From: Blasia pusilla
Lineage: Eukaryota > Marchantiophyta > Marchantiopsida > Blasiales
DNA: 64,000 nucleotides
Direction of reading: 5' to 3'
NCBI GenBank assembly: GCA_050084515.1
Contig: CM114271.1
Coordinates: 13,764,001 to 13,828,000, forward strand
Part shown: positions 10,068-20,311 of the stretch, in pieces
How positions within the stretch are numbered: the first letter of the stretch is position 1
Layout: the number at the start of each line of letters is the position of its first letter
Notes under the pieces: generated by a model
What the model saw: only the letters and a program-made list of their open reading frames with translations
What the model was told of the DNA's origin: nothing
The model's database searches: none
Position numbers and translations under genes: made by a program

Positions 10068-10537
10068 TGTCATGACCATACGGATTATGTCGTAGATTAT
10101 AGTGTGCTAGTAGAGGCCATTCCTTATGTAGGACCGTAGTGGCTAGATAGAGATGCGGTTTCATTCATAGGGTTGGGGGTTACTCAGTTGGGGGTGACTT
10201 TCCCAATAGGCCCGCTCTTAGTTTGGAGGATATAGTGAGGAGACCCAAAGAACAGTCAGTTCATTGAGTTGAGCCTCTTGCGTTGGGAGTTAGCCTTTGT
10301 AGTGAGTAGAGCTCTTGGCTATGGTGTTTCCCGCAAGCTTCGACCTAGATTCTCCCATCGTGGAGTGGGTTTGGCTCGATTGTATGTGATTGTATACGTG
10401 TTTTATGACAATAGGTCTTTCACGGATTTTAGTTGTGGTACACTTATGTTTGTGGATGCTCTCGTCTATGTTATATATGTATGTGAGTATGGTATGTCAG
10501 CGATGTATGTTTTATGACGATGTGGGTCCGCACGACA
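10068..10537 (+). repeat. 3' LTR of copy A
   Basis: This 470-bp LTR starts TGTCATGACC and ends CCGCACGACA. It matches the copy B LTR (52628-53100, inverted) and the 2414-2780 remnant. It is followed by TCCA, as is found just before 2414. The last 105 bp repeat the segment that precedes the LTR. Confidence 0.75.
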
Positions 10538-11040
10538 TCCACTCTCATTGGAAGAGCAAGCAATCCCAAAGTCATACACTCAAGAGTGACACGAAAGACT
10601 CAAGATGTGGAATAGAAGGTGATGAACCCTTGAAGGTCCCTCCTCTTTATATACTCATAAGAGACCCACAAGAGTACGAAATAGAGCTAATCTTATCTTG
10701 TGCCACATGGCTTCCTCTCAAGGCTTAGCCAATCACATTTTGACACAAGTAGATTTCCTCTTATCTCCTCCAAAATATCCTCTTTTATCCACTTGATATT
10801 TTCCAAATTACCCCAACTAACCTAGCCACCAACCAAGCCTACTTTTGCTTTTCATTAAAGCACCAACCTCACTACTTTACTTTTATAAAGTCAACTTTTA
10901 TTTATTACCTCTTTTCTAAAGTTAGGCCCGCATAAAAGAGGTACCATAAAGAGGTTTAAATATGAGAATTTCCTTTTCCTAAGCTAATTTACTTAATACT
11001 AATAAAACTCTATCTAACACTTAACGAGGAAGGAGTTTAC
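10538..11040 (-). repeat. Rest of the older LTR flanking copy A; otherwise no gene
   Basis: The first ~40 bases (TCCACTCTCATTGGAAG) resemble the start of the element D LTR read in reverse. They continue, across copy A, the fragment at 2283-2413. The remaining sequence to about 11040 is AT-rich with no coding signal; where the LTR begins I cannot fix from one copy. Confidence 0.4.
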
Positions 11041-11215
11041 ACACTGGCTGATTTTACTATACGACACCGTGATCGATCATGTTAAAAGTAGGTTGGCTCT
11101 CGAAAAGAAGGATCCCGACAAGCCGGAGGCAGTGGCGTTGTTGAGGCAAGTCTTGAATGATTGGGTTGCTAAGTACCGCATGGAGAAGTCAATGGCAAGA
11201 AATCCGTCCTTCAGC
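11041..11215 (+). pseudogene. Psb27-like gene fragment
   Basis: A frame from about 11063 encodes TVIDHVKSRLALEKKDPDKP and then AVALLRQVLNDWVAKYRMEK ending in ARNPSFS. The pattern of a helical Leu-Arg segment, then (N)DWVA(K)YR and a Pro-Ser-Phe/Tyr-Ser turn, is what I know from Psb27/LPA19, the small lumenal factors that assist photosystem II assembly and repair. Only about 55 residues of the ~110-residue domain are present. There is no transit peptide and no C-terminal helix. The frame then runs directly into retroelement 3' sequence (EWILDSHGSK). I read it as a captured exon fragment. The family match is by eye only and may be wrong. Confidence 0.35.
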
Positions 11216-11531
11216 ATAGAGTGGATACTAGATAGTCATGGATCCAAACTTGTGTTTATGTCATGGATGACAAGAAGGTGACTAACGATGGGGCCACATG
11301 AGCATCCAACCTTTTTTCTCTTAGAATCCTAAATATGTGTATCTTGGTAGATAGGGATTGATGGCTATCTAGAGTTAGAAGGACCTAATCACCACCTAGG
11401 GGGGCAATTGGAGATATTTTGGTACTCGATCGTCTTGATGTTTAGATGCCATTAATTAGTATGGTATATTGTGTGTTTTTGTGTGTATTTAGTGACAACA
11501 ATGTATGTTGTGTAACAATGTGTACGCACAC
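11215..11531 (+). mobile_element. 3' end of a subfamily-2-type Gypsy element with PPT and LTR start
   Basis: The block ATAGTCATGGATCCAAACTT ... CATGGATGACAAGAAGGTGA matches, on the opposite strand, the 3' non-coding part of copy E (17695-17760). It ends with the PPT-like CTAGGGGGGCAAT and an LTR-type start TTGGAGATATTTTGGTACTC (from 11408). About 120 bp later it reaches GTACGCACAC, the counterpart of the CACGACA end seen in copies A and B. No pol sequence precedes it; the Psb27-like fragment is there instead. Confidence 0.6.
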
Positions 11532-14141
11532 AAAAACTACCCTAGTGGATATTTGAAACGTCTACCATCTAAGATTAAAGGAAAAAATTACGTGATTATT
11601 AAAATGTTGAGGGCTTAGATTGGAAAGGATTTAGAGGCCACTCCAACCTTTCTAAAAATCTTTCCTAAAGTGTTTGTGTAGCTTTATAGGATCTTTTTAG
11701 GGATAATAATCTAAATGTAGTAATAAGGGTCTTGAATGCTTTATGTATGTCTATAAGGCAATTAGGGTTGTAAGGATGAAAATGCCCTTTGTGCACATTT
11801 TGGAAGGGAATTTTTTTCAAGTGGTCATTTGAAATCTATTGTTGTGGATTTGATTGGGAGTTTTGAAATAATATTTTTAGTCATTTAAGCTCATTGCCTC
11901 AGATCGTTAGAAACCACTCCATAATATCTTAGAAAAAACGATTTATTACCTCACATGCGTGATGATGAGTCATAAGTCCTTCATTTCATATAATGCGGCA
12001 CAAAATAAATTCCCTATAACATAAATCATTGGTAAACTACAAATCACACAGAGAGAGGAATGGGTAAGCCATTAAGATCTGAGAGAGAGAGAGTTCTGAC
12101 TAGCGTATGCTTATTCCTTATGCGGATCGATTATGGCCACGATCGAATAAAATTTTTTTGGAATTTGTGGACTATGGTAAGTTGGAGCCCATGCTTACAA
12201 GGTAAGTTCTCTAAATTGATTGCTTTAGCTAACAGTGTTAGGGTACAATGCGTCAGTACTCCTATTTCTTAGAGAGCTTTCTCTATGTAGAATATAATAA
12301 AGATTTAATGTCATAATAGATTAATGACAAAACATTTGGATGTTGTTCTTGGGATTTCCTTAGAGGGAAAAGTAGTTGATGGCAAGAATATATTGGTTGA
12401 ATTATTAGTTCTTTAAAAAAAATCACACTTTAGATCCATGTTTGCCAATCTTGAGAGATGTGTTTGTGATTAAGATACTCCAAAAGATGTACAAAATTCT
12501 CCAAGAGCATTAGTTCTAGATTTATAAGGTAGGTAGGGAGGATGGGGTGAAGGGTTCCTTTTCTAATATATTGAAGCTCTTTTTTAAAAGGCTTTAATGT
12601 GTTGTGAAGGGGAAGGATCCTTTGCTCCCAATTGAAGGGAGGCTTGACGAGGTTCAATTCCTACCAAAGATGCAAATGTGGGAGTTAGCAAATGGGTGAG
12701 GGGGAGAGATGTAAATGTTGGTGTTCCTTTGCTTTCAAGTGGTGGAAAGCCTGACAACGTTCAAAGGATGTGTTGAAGAAAAACTAAGAGTAAGAGGAAA
12801 TGTGGAAAAGGGAGTGAAGTGGCACGAAGACTACGAAGAGTCACATAGTTCAACTCTTCACTCCCTCTCAACTCTCTTTGTGAAAACTTGCAATGGTAGT
12901 CCAAAGGAAGCCGGATTTTTTTTTTAGTTGGTTAGATTTCTAGGCCACCAAAAAATTTCCGAGCAACCATTCAATTTATGAGAAATGCACCGTTAAAAAA
13001 ATTTTAATTCAAAAAGTAATTGGAAAATAAAATTTTTCCCAAAATTTTCCCAAGGTGTCTCTTTCAACTGGTAAATTTTTTTATAACCAACAAGATAACC
13101 AATACATATGCCAACAATTTTCTGATAGTTTTACATGAAAAAACTACCTAGAATATAACAACCTCCTCTGAGTGCAAATCCCCATGGAAATGTTCCACGG
13201 GTCCAAGCCCAATCAAGCAACCTTGTTTGAGGCTATTTGACCCGCGATTTCCTTTTTAGCCTACAATTTTCTTTTTTGATCTTGCTCCAAACCTCTACCA
13301 CCCAAGTATTATCCTTGGGTGTTCAACGGCACGATTTTTATAAAAATGACGAAGGACCAAAAACCTATCCTCGATCTCAAACCAATGTGCGGGCCTTTGA
13401 GAGGGGTGGGGGGGGGGGAGAAACTAATTACTACACACGCATGATGGACACATGGATAGCCTAGCTAATGAGGTAAAAAAATGAGTATATATAAGGGCCA
13501 TAATAATCTTAACCGTTCATCTTCCAAAATCAAGTAATTGTAACGGCCACAACTTAAGGCCCGTACTTTGCGGTTCCCTCCCAAGTGCGTGCAAAACATA
13601 ATATTTTATGCAATTGCACCACAATGCTCTAGGGGATTCATATTGTGACATGGAGAAATATTATTGCATCAATAACTTCTATGGTTTAGGCTTTCAACAT
13701 GTTAGTTGTCACTATGTATTCACGGTCTTTATGTTTCATTGTCATTTTGTGTTGTGCGGATTCTCATTGATTCGTTCTTGTCTAACCGATGGCGGGAGTT
13801 AGGTTCTTTGTTAAAAAAACTCCCCTTCAGCCTGTCGTTGCAATCTGGATTGGGTTGGCTATTATGGCATTTGTATGTGGTATATTGTATGAACCCTTAG
13901 TGTTTTTTGAGATTGTAGTTCAATGATTGTTCAGTTTGAACGGCCCTCAAAGGATGTTTTCACACTATTGTATTCATCTCCTTCGTAGTAATGTATTGGA
14001 TCGTCCAACCGAAATGTAATTCAAATATTTTCATATTATTGTATTCATCTTTTTTGTAGCGTATTGAATATTAATTGAAATCTACGTAAACTTTCTATTT
14101 TTAATTTTAATGTAATCATAAGTCCTCATCTGTATTATATG
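11532..14141. other. No recognised feature
   Basis: This is AT-rich, low-information sequence with short chance frames only. A GA-rich run lies at 12052-12090 and a G run at 13407-13420. I see no gene, RNA gene or similarity to other parts of the window. Confidence 0.5.
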
Positions 14142-14785
14142 CTGGTTTTTTAATAAGACCCCTCTTTTGGGACCGCCACACTACATCTTAGGAATATGCT
14201 AATGTAGGAACCTATGCTGGTTTTTTTAATAAGACCCCTCTTTTGGGGTCGATGCGGGCCCAAGTGGTGGCACAAGGGAGATTGCTACAAGGAGCGGTGG
14301 CGGTAAAGAAGACCCACATTTATAGTCGACTTCATGACGGACATCGATTTATCCCCCTAGCCATTGAGATGTACGGGGCCATAGGGGAGAGGTTTGACTC
14401 GCTCCTTACGGATTGCGTCCATAATCTCCAGTCGAGAAATGGGTTGTCCTTAGCCATTGCAATACTTTATTGTAGGCAACAGGTCTCCGTAGCTTTGCAG
14501 CGTGCCCACGCAAACAAGCTTTTACGGCGGGCTCAGGCGGTTGGAGACGCCAATGCTAGAGGCCCGCTTAGTAGTAGCCATAGTTCTATAGGTATTGCTG
14601 ATGGTGGTTAGGGGGGGAGACCCCCTTCTGCCTCTTCGGGGCTGGTTTCGGCCCACGGGTTTCTTGGCTCTCTATGCCCCCCTCTTTTGTATTACTATGG
14701 GTTTTCCATCCCAGTTTCTATTAAAATTTATATTCCTCCCTTTTGGGACCGCCACACTACATCTTAGGAATATGCTAATGTAGGA
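14142..14785 (+). repeat. 72-bp tandem duplication split by a LINE-like insertion
   Basis: The unit GCTGGTTTTTTAATAAGACC ... GCTAATGTAGGAAC occurs at 14142-14212. Its first half recurs at 14214-14246, and its second half (TTTTGGGACCGCCACACTAC ... GTAGGAAC) recurs at 14741-14785. The LINE-like fragment lies between the two halves of the second unit, with CCTCTTTTGGG on the left and CCTCCCTTTTGGG on the right as a possible imperfect target duplication of about 11 bp. Confidence 0.65.
14250..14740 (+). mobile_element. 5'-truncated LINE-like fragment 1
   Basis: A frame of 122 codons (14243-14611) encodes KKTHIYSRLHDGHRFIPLAI, EMYGAIGERFDSLL and RQQVSVALQRAHANKLLRRA, followed by a GC-rich then AT-rich 3' tail. 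The same ~490-bp unit with many substitutions lies at 24465-24960. The protein resembles the C-terminal tail that follows the RT domain in some plant non-LTR retrotransposons (F-PLA-E--G followed by a RQ-(V/I)S-ALQR helix). No RT core is present. The identification as LINE is tentative, but repetition in two places shows it is mobile or duplicated DNA. Confidence 0.5.
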
Positions 14786-16369
14786 ACGTAAAATGTAGAC
14801 TAGACGGCAAGGGTGCCTACTCCTAGTCTTGTGAAACGTAAGCTAGACCTCACGTAATCCTAGCCGTATACGGGTCCAGCGCACGTCTTTCCTGCCCATC
14901 CCAGCCATCTTGCACCCAGGCAGCTTCTCTCGTAACCTGCGAGATTATAGAGGGCTGGATAGGGTCAGGGGCGCCGAGAAGGCGAGAAGACAGAAAGGAC
15001 GTGTGGGGATAACCCCGGACGGACGTGCGTAGATTGTGAGAATTTGAGAATCTACGAGATCGTTGAAAACACGCGTAATCGGTAGTTGAAATCAGATCGA
15101 ATACATTGTCGGTGTATAAACTGTCAGGCACCTACCTAGCAAATTAGCAATGTCCAGAAAGTTCCCGAGTCCCGACGGTCCCGACCCCTGCTCACCGGAA
15201 GGTTAGCATGGCCGTAGGGCGCAAGTCAACCTCTGTAGATCCGACAAACGATTCTGGTCGTCCTTCATTACATTCACGGTCTTCCAGATTTGCCAACTTC
15301 GCGGAGGTCTTTTCCCGATTGGGCAGGTGCAGCTTTCGCTGCGGTGTCGCGATTCGCGGGCTTCGCCAGGGCATCAGCCTTCAGATCCTGTCAGGGAAGT
15401 CTGTCCACATTTGCCCATTCTCGGAGGTTTCTTCCGGACAGGTCCGCCACGTAACATAGGTAGGCCTTGCCCGGTTGTGCGTTCGGTAACTTCGGTTGGA
15501 GAGCGCAAGACTGCAAGCGAGTGCGTACGTGCTTGCGAGCCTCGCGCTAAAATTCCCTCCTCCTCGAGTCCTCCTCGCATCGAGCGTTCGCTGTACGCCT
15601 TTAGAAGTTAGTTAGAACTGCAAACATGATTATGGCCAGGCCGGAGAACGCGGTCACCGCACCAACATCCTTTCAGAACTACAAACATGATCAATTTCAC
15701 GGTACCAAGTTACCGACTGCCGAGCTCTGACGATTGGGTCGCCCCTGGCGATAGTGGATAGTCCCGTCCCTCCTTCCTTCGCTGTCGGCCGGGTCTCGCC
15801 CGCACCCTCGCGCAGACTGAGTTGTCAGTCGAGGAGAGCCAGCGGACCTTCACGATGAAACGGCGCACGCATCGGTGGATAGTGCAGAAGCATCCAAACC
15901 TCGATCTCGTTTCTCCACCGACCAGGATTGGGCTATGAAATCATTATGTCGTCAGAGCTTGCATGTTGTTAGCAGGCTCCCAAGTTGAGGATAATGAGGT
16001 ACATTTTAGCCTACATTTTACGTGGTAGCTGTTAGGAATCTTACTTTCTTGGAAAGGAGACATATTTTGCCCAATGATTATTTTTCATAATTTATTCAAT
16101 CCTGGTATATTACTGGATATATAATACTAGTGTAAGCACGGATTTATATTAGTGTACAAATTCAATTAATTACGTCATACACAAATTAAAATATTCTTTG
16201 TTGTTCTCAAAAATATGTTTTTTTCTGTTGAATAGCTAAGATAAAATAGTGTTTGCAAATTAAAAAATATTTTCTACAATTAACATAGATGATCCCTAAT
16301 GATTTATTCTCTCGATTTTTAAATGTCATTTTAAATTAGTTTTGAATTATCTTCGTGGTTCAAAAAGAG
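14786..16369. other. GC- and CpG-richer segment (about 14850-15930), no gene recognised
   Basis: Unlike its AT-rich surroundings, this stretch is rich in CpG (for example GGTGTCGCGATTCGCGGGCT near 15342). It has overlapping open frames of 60-94 codons on both strands, a common by-product of high GC. I recognise none of the peptides. From 15960 to 16369 it returns to AT-rich sequence. It could be an old promoter or exon remnant, or a distinct repeat. Confidence 0.4.
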
Positions 16370-16960
16370 TGTATTGCACATACACATCGTTACATTACAT
16401 ACATCATTGTCATTGATTACATACAAGATACTATGTTAATTTATGGGATCCAAAAATCGCAATGATAGAAGACCAAAATATATGTAATGTTTATTACAAA
16501 AGAGAATGAACTCCAAAACTCTTCTTGGATACACCCCCTTCCATCTCCCAAACTCTCTCCATACTAACCTATGCTTGCAGGTCGCCTCCTTGGCTCTTAA
16601 CCTATAGTAGGGAGTCAGAATCCACTTCCCAAAGTGGAGAGTCAACTCTACGCATAATGGTAGTTTGCTTGAAATAGTAAGTTTCTCTATATTGCCAAAA
16701 CAAAAGGGAAACATGCTCTCTTAAGTTACCCGAGGTTTCAACAGGTCATCCTCCACCTCATGAGGTTGTCCTCCAATATCCTCGAAGACGGTCTACTATA
16801 AATTTTTCGATCCATGATAAAAGACATCACACTTGTCGTGCGCATACATATCGCTACACTACATATATCAATATCACTGAATACACATACAAACACACAT
16901 GATACCATACTGATTTATGACATCCAAATATCTAGACAATCGAGGACCAAAATATTTCCA
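16370..16960 (-). repeat. Terminal block of copy E: LTR-end repeat, core, LTR-end repeat
   Basis: On the minus strand TTGGAAATATTTTGGTCCTC (from 16961) to GCGCACGACA (16834) is a ~127-bp unit. Two bases later the core begins TGTGATGTC. A second copy of the unit (TATTTTGGTCTTCTATCATT ... GTGCAATACAC) ends the block near 16370. The plan repeat, two bases, TG-core, repeat is the same as in copies A and B although the sequence is diverged. The core also resembles 48780-49110. Confidence 0.6.
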
Positions 16961-16964
16961 ATCG

Positions 16965-17557
16965 CGTCGTGCGCCTACTCCTCTTGAACGTCAATCTCAA
17001 ATGTTGCGGAAGCGTCCGTTCAGTAGGACACGCTCACACTATTGATTTGCGCCCAAACACACTCACATTAGTAATGTTTGATTCAATCAGCCTTCCAACC
17101 CCTGAGTTCTCAACTCGGTCATTCATCAAGCTCAACCCTGCTAGTTTCTTACTTCCGGAAATAAGAACTCTCGTGCCGCTCCTTTTGGCCCTCAATCCAA
17201 CTCCTTGTACAATAGTTTTCGGAAACTTTCTCAACCTCTACTTATGTGTTTGCGAAGATCTTTGGTGCGTTTGAACTGGATTTTCATAAGATATCCAACG
17301 TCATCTTACATGTCCTAAACGCTAATCCCGTTCCAAGTCCAGTTCTCAACTATACTCGCCTCTACTTAAGTCTCAGTTCACATTTGGTTTAGGTTTCCTT
17401 AGTTGTGACCAGAAAATGAATGAAACGCTCAACCTTCTTTGCATCTCATCTCTTGTGTCTCCTTCAAGAGACCTCTCCAATGTACAACCATCCTAGTGTG
17501 AGCCCACTATATTCTGATGTTCCGATTTGGTACATGTTTAGCTATGTGGGTCGTGAC
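16965..17557 (-). repeat. Solo LTR (family J) with 5-bp target duplication
   Basis: This ~593-bp LTR, read on the minus strand, starts TGTCACGACCC and ends GCGCACGACG. It is flanked on both sides by AATCG on the plus strand (16960-16964 and 17558-17562). Removing it restores a PPT-LTR junction GGGGCGATTGGAAATATT like those near 11408 and 63148. Related LTRs are at 39295-40302 and 63431-64000. No internal element DNA is present, so it is a solo LTR left by recombination. Confidence 0.85.
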
Positions 17558-17689
17558 AAATCGCCCCTCTACTTGGTGGCTAGGTCCCTCTAACTCCAAA
17601 TAGCCATCTATCCCTACCTACCATAATACACATCTCTAGGATGCTAAGAGAAAAAAGGTTGGATGCTCATATGGCCCCATCGTTAGTCA

Positions 17690-19010
17690 CCTTCTTGTCA
17701 TCCATGTCACACACACAAGTCTGGATCTATGACTACCTACTATCTACTCTATGTATAATATTTGGAGCACATCTATCGTCCCTAAGGAACCCTAGTAAGA
17801 GGTGGTGGCACCCTCTCGAATATCTTTCACATACTAGCATCGTGACTACACCACGAATAGAACCATACAACATGCAATGTAAGCCTACAACAACCACAAC
17901 TAAGCTTGGATCAATTATATCGTCGATGTTAGGAAGGTGACATGGTGCATAGTTACATACAAGGTCCTTCCAAACCATATCATCGTGTCCCTCCAATAAG
18001 ACAACATCGGATAGCAAGACATCACGCACTCTCAAGATGGTGCGCCCAACAGTCACATCCAACATCGTCTTTCGCAAGTAGACATAATCTTCTTGATGAA
18101 ACCTCTAGATCATTGGTCGATAATCATCTCCTTGAATAGTCATATACCTCAAAGTATCTCGATGATGCGTAATCATCAAGTTCTCAAATGCCATGGGCAT
18201 AACTCTTCGAAACAACTCAGCCCTTTGAGAACATATATGCTTGCATCCATATATCACGGTCGTCGAGGTTCAACACCTCACCAACGTCGCGATGAATGGC
18301 CACATGTAAATCAAGATCTTGACCATAAAGCAATAAGTACGGTGGAAAAGACGCTAAGGATTGATGCTTTCTGTTGAGTCTATATCCCATTGCCAACCGC
18401 GGAAATTGTAGGTGCCAATCTCTTAGGTGACCTCTTTGCAAGCCATACTTATGCAAACCTCTCTTCACTGTGTGCAAAAATCTTTCTGTTAGTCCATCCG
18501 CCTAAAGATAATCTTGTGAAGTGGTGCGGTGGTCAATCAACATCTGATCACACAAGGCTTGAAACTCCGTACCCTCGTCTGTCAACACCTTAGCTTGTGC
18601 GTCATAATGACTCAAAACTCGATCTAGGAAGGCTTATGCTACTCCCTTACTTGCTTTGTCATGAGATGCAACCAACTCTATCCACTTCAAGAAGTGTTCG
18701 ACCATTATCAACATATAACAACTATGACCTCTGTCAAAGATAAAGGTCTTGCAAAATCCAAACTCCATCTATAACCTAAACCCAAGATCGATAGTGGATG
18801 CAACTATGGAGTCGGAACATTGAAGAATGTCTCGACCGGATCACACACCATGCACTTGACAAAAAAATTTTGCACATCAATGTGCATGCCTCGCCATTGA
18901 CATTATATCTGGATTAAGTTGTACATCCAATTCACTCCAAAGTGATCCAACTCCTCGTTGGCATGTGGTATCAAACGTGGTCTCTACAAAGGATGAGGCA
19001 TTACGCGTAC
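17690..19010 (-). pseudogene. Integrase and degenerate PHD finger of copy E
   Basis: On the minus strand, the zinc-binding region (NEELDHFGVN ... KCMVCD) is at about 18975-18840. The core and C-terminal segments include GYRLNRKHQSLASFPPYLLLYGQDLDL (18400-18300) and TILRVRDVLLSDVVLLEGHD followed by VWKDLVCNYAPCHLP near 18040-17930. The PHD region reads CMLYGSIRGV ... LVCERYSRGCHHLLL, with several zinc ligands lost. Its position and the surviving ligands show that subfamily 2 also carried this finger. Many stops and shifts are present. Confidence 0.7.
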
Positions 19011-19373
19011 TATATCATCCTCCCAAACTTGCAACATATGCGTCCCTCCATAAAAACCGTATGGATCGTTGTAGGGTCCGATCTCACTTTCTAGCACCCA
19101 CTGTGCTCACGATGCTTCCAATACGCAGGTACTCCAAGACCACTCTATCCTCGTGAATATCTCAACCACTTGTTGCTTCCTCACCAACCTCTAGATCTAA
19201 GGGTCCTTGCCATCAAAGTCTCAACACTCTGGCTCTCCATAGCTAACAAGCCCAAATAGGCTCATGCGTACCATCCCAGCACCATCTCGATCCTCATCAC
19301 TCTCTCCATGCCAACGAGCTCCATTTTCATCTCCCTAACTCGGGCATGAGTTACGTCTCAAACCATCTGCATC

Positions 19374-20311
19374 CTAGTTGAGCATCCCAAGTTGATGTAC
19401 CACCTCAAAGTCATACTCTTGCAACAATAGAGCCCATCTCACAAACTTCCCTATAAGCTTATCAGACTCCATCAACCGCTTCAGTGGTTGATGATTAGTA
19501 ATGATGGTTAATGGATTTTTGAATAAATAACACGTGAAATGCGTGACAGCCGACATTGCAACCAAACACTTGCTCTCATACGAGTTATACTAAGCCTCTG
19601 CAACGTTATTTGAGCGACTAGTGAAAACCACCACAAACTCTCTACCCTCATCATAATGTTGGGTGAGCATTGCTCCAAGCCCTAACATACTCCAATTTGT
19701 ATGCAATTGGAAAAGACGCCCCCTAATAGATCTCCTTAGTATGGGCGCGTATCCAAATTGTTCTTGAGTAAGTGAAAGGCTCTCTCTTGCTCATCCCCCA
19801 ATGCCACTCGTGATCCACCTTGATCAGAAAGTTTAGTGGCTTCACGATCGTACTAAAACCTTTGACATAGCGTCGATAGAAGTTCTCCAAACCCATGAAT
19901 GCACAAACTTGGCTCATATCTGTATGGCATGGAATCCGTGAGATAGCATCTATCTTCGTCAGGTGAATACCAAGGCCATCTGGGTATTTTGTGTGACCCA
20001 AGTACTCAATCTGGTCATAGAAGAACTTGCACTTTCCTGAGTGTAGCTTTAGCCCATGCAACTGCAAACGTTGAAATACTGATCTTGCAGATGTCGCTCA
20101 TGCTCCTCAACCGTGGCGCTAAAGACTGCGATGGCATCAATATAACACCTAACTAAATCTAGACCTTCCAAGATCCTATTCATGATCTACCAAGATCCAA
20201 TCAATGATCCTAGGCTTATAAAACTCTGTCAGGGCATTCTTTAACCTAAATGGTAAGAACCGCCACTAGTACAAATAATCCTTTTTGTGAGGATTGATGC
20301 CCCAAAATCAC
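19374..20311 (-). pseudogene. RT (C-terminal half) and RNase H of copy E
   Basis: The minus strand encodes HGLKLHSGKCKFFYDQIEYLGH (about 20055-19990), QVCAFMGLENFYRRYVKGF, the RNase H region with EYDFEVVHQLGML, and TNHQPLKRLMESDKLIGKF near 19490-19440. The RT is cut at about 20311 within FLPFRLKNALTEF and WGINPHKKD, where unrelated AT-rich sequence begins. The copy is full of stops. The upstream methyltransferase, if once present, is lost. Confidence 0.8.

Larger units (their letters stand above)
2414..10537 (+). mobile_element. Copy A: methyltransferase-bearing Ty3/Gypsy element (subfamily 1)
   Basis: This degenerate LTR retrotransposon is flanked by TCCA on both sides (2410-2413 and 10538-10541), consistent with a target-site duplication of 4-5 bp. 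Order: 5' LTR remnant 2414-2780, foreign or rearranged DNA 2781-4690 in place of gag, protease 4691-5391, DNMT3-like methyltransferase 5400-6480, RT and RNase H 6700-8243, integrase and PHD finger 8213-9787, polypurine tract 9951-9960, an extra LTR-end copy 9962-10065, 3' LTR 10068-10537. The methyltransferase and RT share one reading frame (starting 5328, ending 8243) broken only by nonsense codons, so the methyltransferase is a true pol domain and not a separate insertion. All parts carry lesions, so the copy is dead. Confidence 0.85.
16370..20311 (-). mobile_element. Copy E: Gypsy element, subfamily 2, 3' two-thirds
   Basis: Read on the minus strand this copy contains the second half of RT (from 20311, where it is cut off), RNase H, integrase, a degenerate PHD region, 3' non-coding sequence, a PPT (TAGAGGGGCGA near 17563-17573), an extra LTR-end copy (16960-16833) and an LTR of about 460 bp (16831 to about 16370). 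A solo LTR of another family is inserted exactly between the PPT and the extra LTR-end copy. Its RT phrases (YDQIEYLGHT, GLENFYRRYVKGF) match copies C and F rather than A and B. Gag, protease and the methyltransferase are absent because the copy is truncated. Confidence 0.75.

Noticed and set aside
9962-10537. Interpretation of the 575-bp repeat-core-repeat block as an independent TRIM element
   Set aside because: There is no primer-binding site after the first repeat and no purine tract before the second, while the element's own PPT lies just upstream; the block belongs to the Gypsy 3' end.
15327-15611. Overlapping 60-94 codon frames in the CpG-rich segment
   Set aside because: Frames are open on both strands at once, as expected from high GC and few stop triplets; no peptide shows a known pattern.
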